From NCBI GenBank assembly GCA_964356295.1, contig CAYHHE010000120.1, forward strand, positions 1-5,460: a DNA stretch of 5,460 bases. Reading direction: 5' to 3'. This document shows positions 5,437-5,460 of the stretch, one piece after another (the first letter of the stretch is position 1; each line of letters starts with the position of its first letter). A program made the position numbers and the translations under genes. Source of the DNA: CAVQGZ01 sp964356295. GTDB taxonomy: Bacteria > Actinomycetota > Actinomycetes > Jiangellales > Jiangellaceae. The notes under the pieces were generated by a model. That model saw only the letters and a list, made by a program, of their open reading frames with translations, had not been told where the DNA came from and ran no database searches.

Positions 5437-5460
5437 CGCGTTGCTACACGCGTTGCTACA
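5437..5460 (+). repeat. Tandem 12-bp repeats, right copy pair (candidate integrase arm sites)
   Basis: Two perfect adjoining copies of CGCGTTGCTACA (5437-5448 and 5449-5460) end exactly at the window edge, so more copies may follow. The same unit appears as two near-copies at 501-524. Lying just past the int stop and in the same orientation as the left pair, they would flank the core in the circular form, as arm-type sites do. Confidence 0.65.

Larger units (their letters stand above)
365..5460. mobile_element. Putative integrative element (left end in window, right end just beyond)
   Basis: The interpretation rests on four things seen in the sequence: a tRNA 3'-half remnant at 365-401, a tandem pair of 12-bp repeats near it at 501-524, the same pair at 5437-5460 directly after a tyrosine integrase gene, and an xis-like gene coupled to that integrase. 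The cargo between is a toxin-antitoxin-like operon, a small membrane protein and a relaxase-derived helicase. Tyrosine integrases of actinobacterial elements commonly use tRNA 3' ends as attachment cores, with int at one end. If this is right, an intact minus-strand tRNA should begin soon after position 5460. The assembly gap inside means the two halves could come from different places, so the full extent is inferred. Confidence 0.55.

Noticed and set aside
1..5460. CRISPR array or known defence system
   Set aside because: No regularly spaced repeats with unique spacers and no defence gene families beyond the TA-like pair; the repeats seen are short tandem units.

Overview
The window is very GC-rich DNA. 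Codons end overwhelmingly in G or C, GTG and TTG starts are used, and the protein families point to an actinobacterium; the genus cannot be told. It reads best as most or all of a small, partly decayed integrative element. A 100-N assembly gap (1932-2031) splits it, so two contigs are scaffolded here and the join is not proven.

Left end (1-524). Minus-strand bases 365-401 look like the 3' half of a tRNA (T-arm plus acceptor strand) with no 5' half upstream. This is the usual footprint of a tyrosine integrase that recombines into a tRNA 3' end. Bases 1-342 beyond it would be chromosomal flank and hold a minus-strand open frame with coding-like base use but no recognised product. On the element side, at 501-524, lie two tandem near-copies of CGCGTTGCTACA. 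Two perfect tandem copies of the same 12-mer sit at 5437-5460, just after the integrase, which makes them good candidates for integrase arm-type sites at the two ends of one element.

Left arm of the element (minus strand, 520-1878). A two-gene operon encodes a DUF433 protein (antitoxin-like) and a DUF5615 PIN-like protein (toxin-like). The genes overlap by 4 bp and a probable leaderless promoter drives them. To its right is a separate gene for an unrecognised protein with four predicted membrane segments.

Gap (1932-2031). The same 21 bp of GAG/GAC-type repeat lies on both sides, so the gap may be an unresolved short tandem repeat.

Right arm (plus strand, 2124-5416). This is a compact operon. 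First comes the RecD-like helicase part of a MobF/TraI-type relaxase without its relaxase domain. Next is a small excisionase-type helix-turn-helix gene interrupted by an in-frame TAA. Last is a complete 385-residue tyrosine integrase, which overlaps the excisionase gene by 4 bp. Helicase/relaxase, xis and int in this order suit an actinobacterial integrative or mobilisable element. The integrase would insert it, Xis would favour excision, and the toxin-antitoxin pair would help retain it. Without a relaxase domain in view, the element as seen here could not transfer itself.

Nothing here is clearly a new defence or biosynthetic system. The most useful leads are the paired 12-bp repeats with the tRNA remnant, the interrupted xis with its well-placed but possibly masked ribosome binding site, and the repeat-flanked gap.
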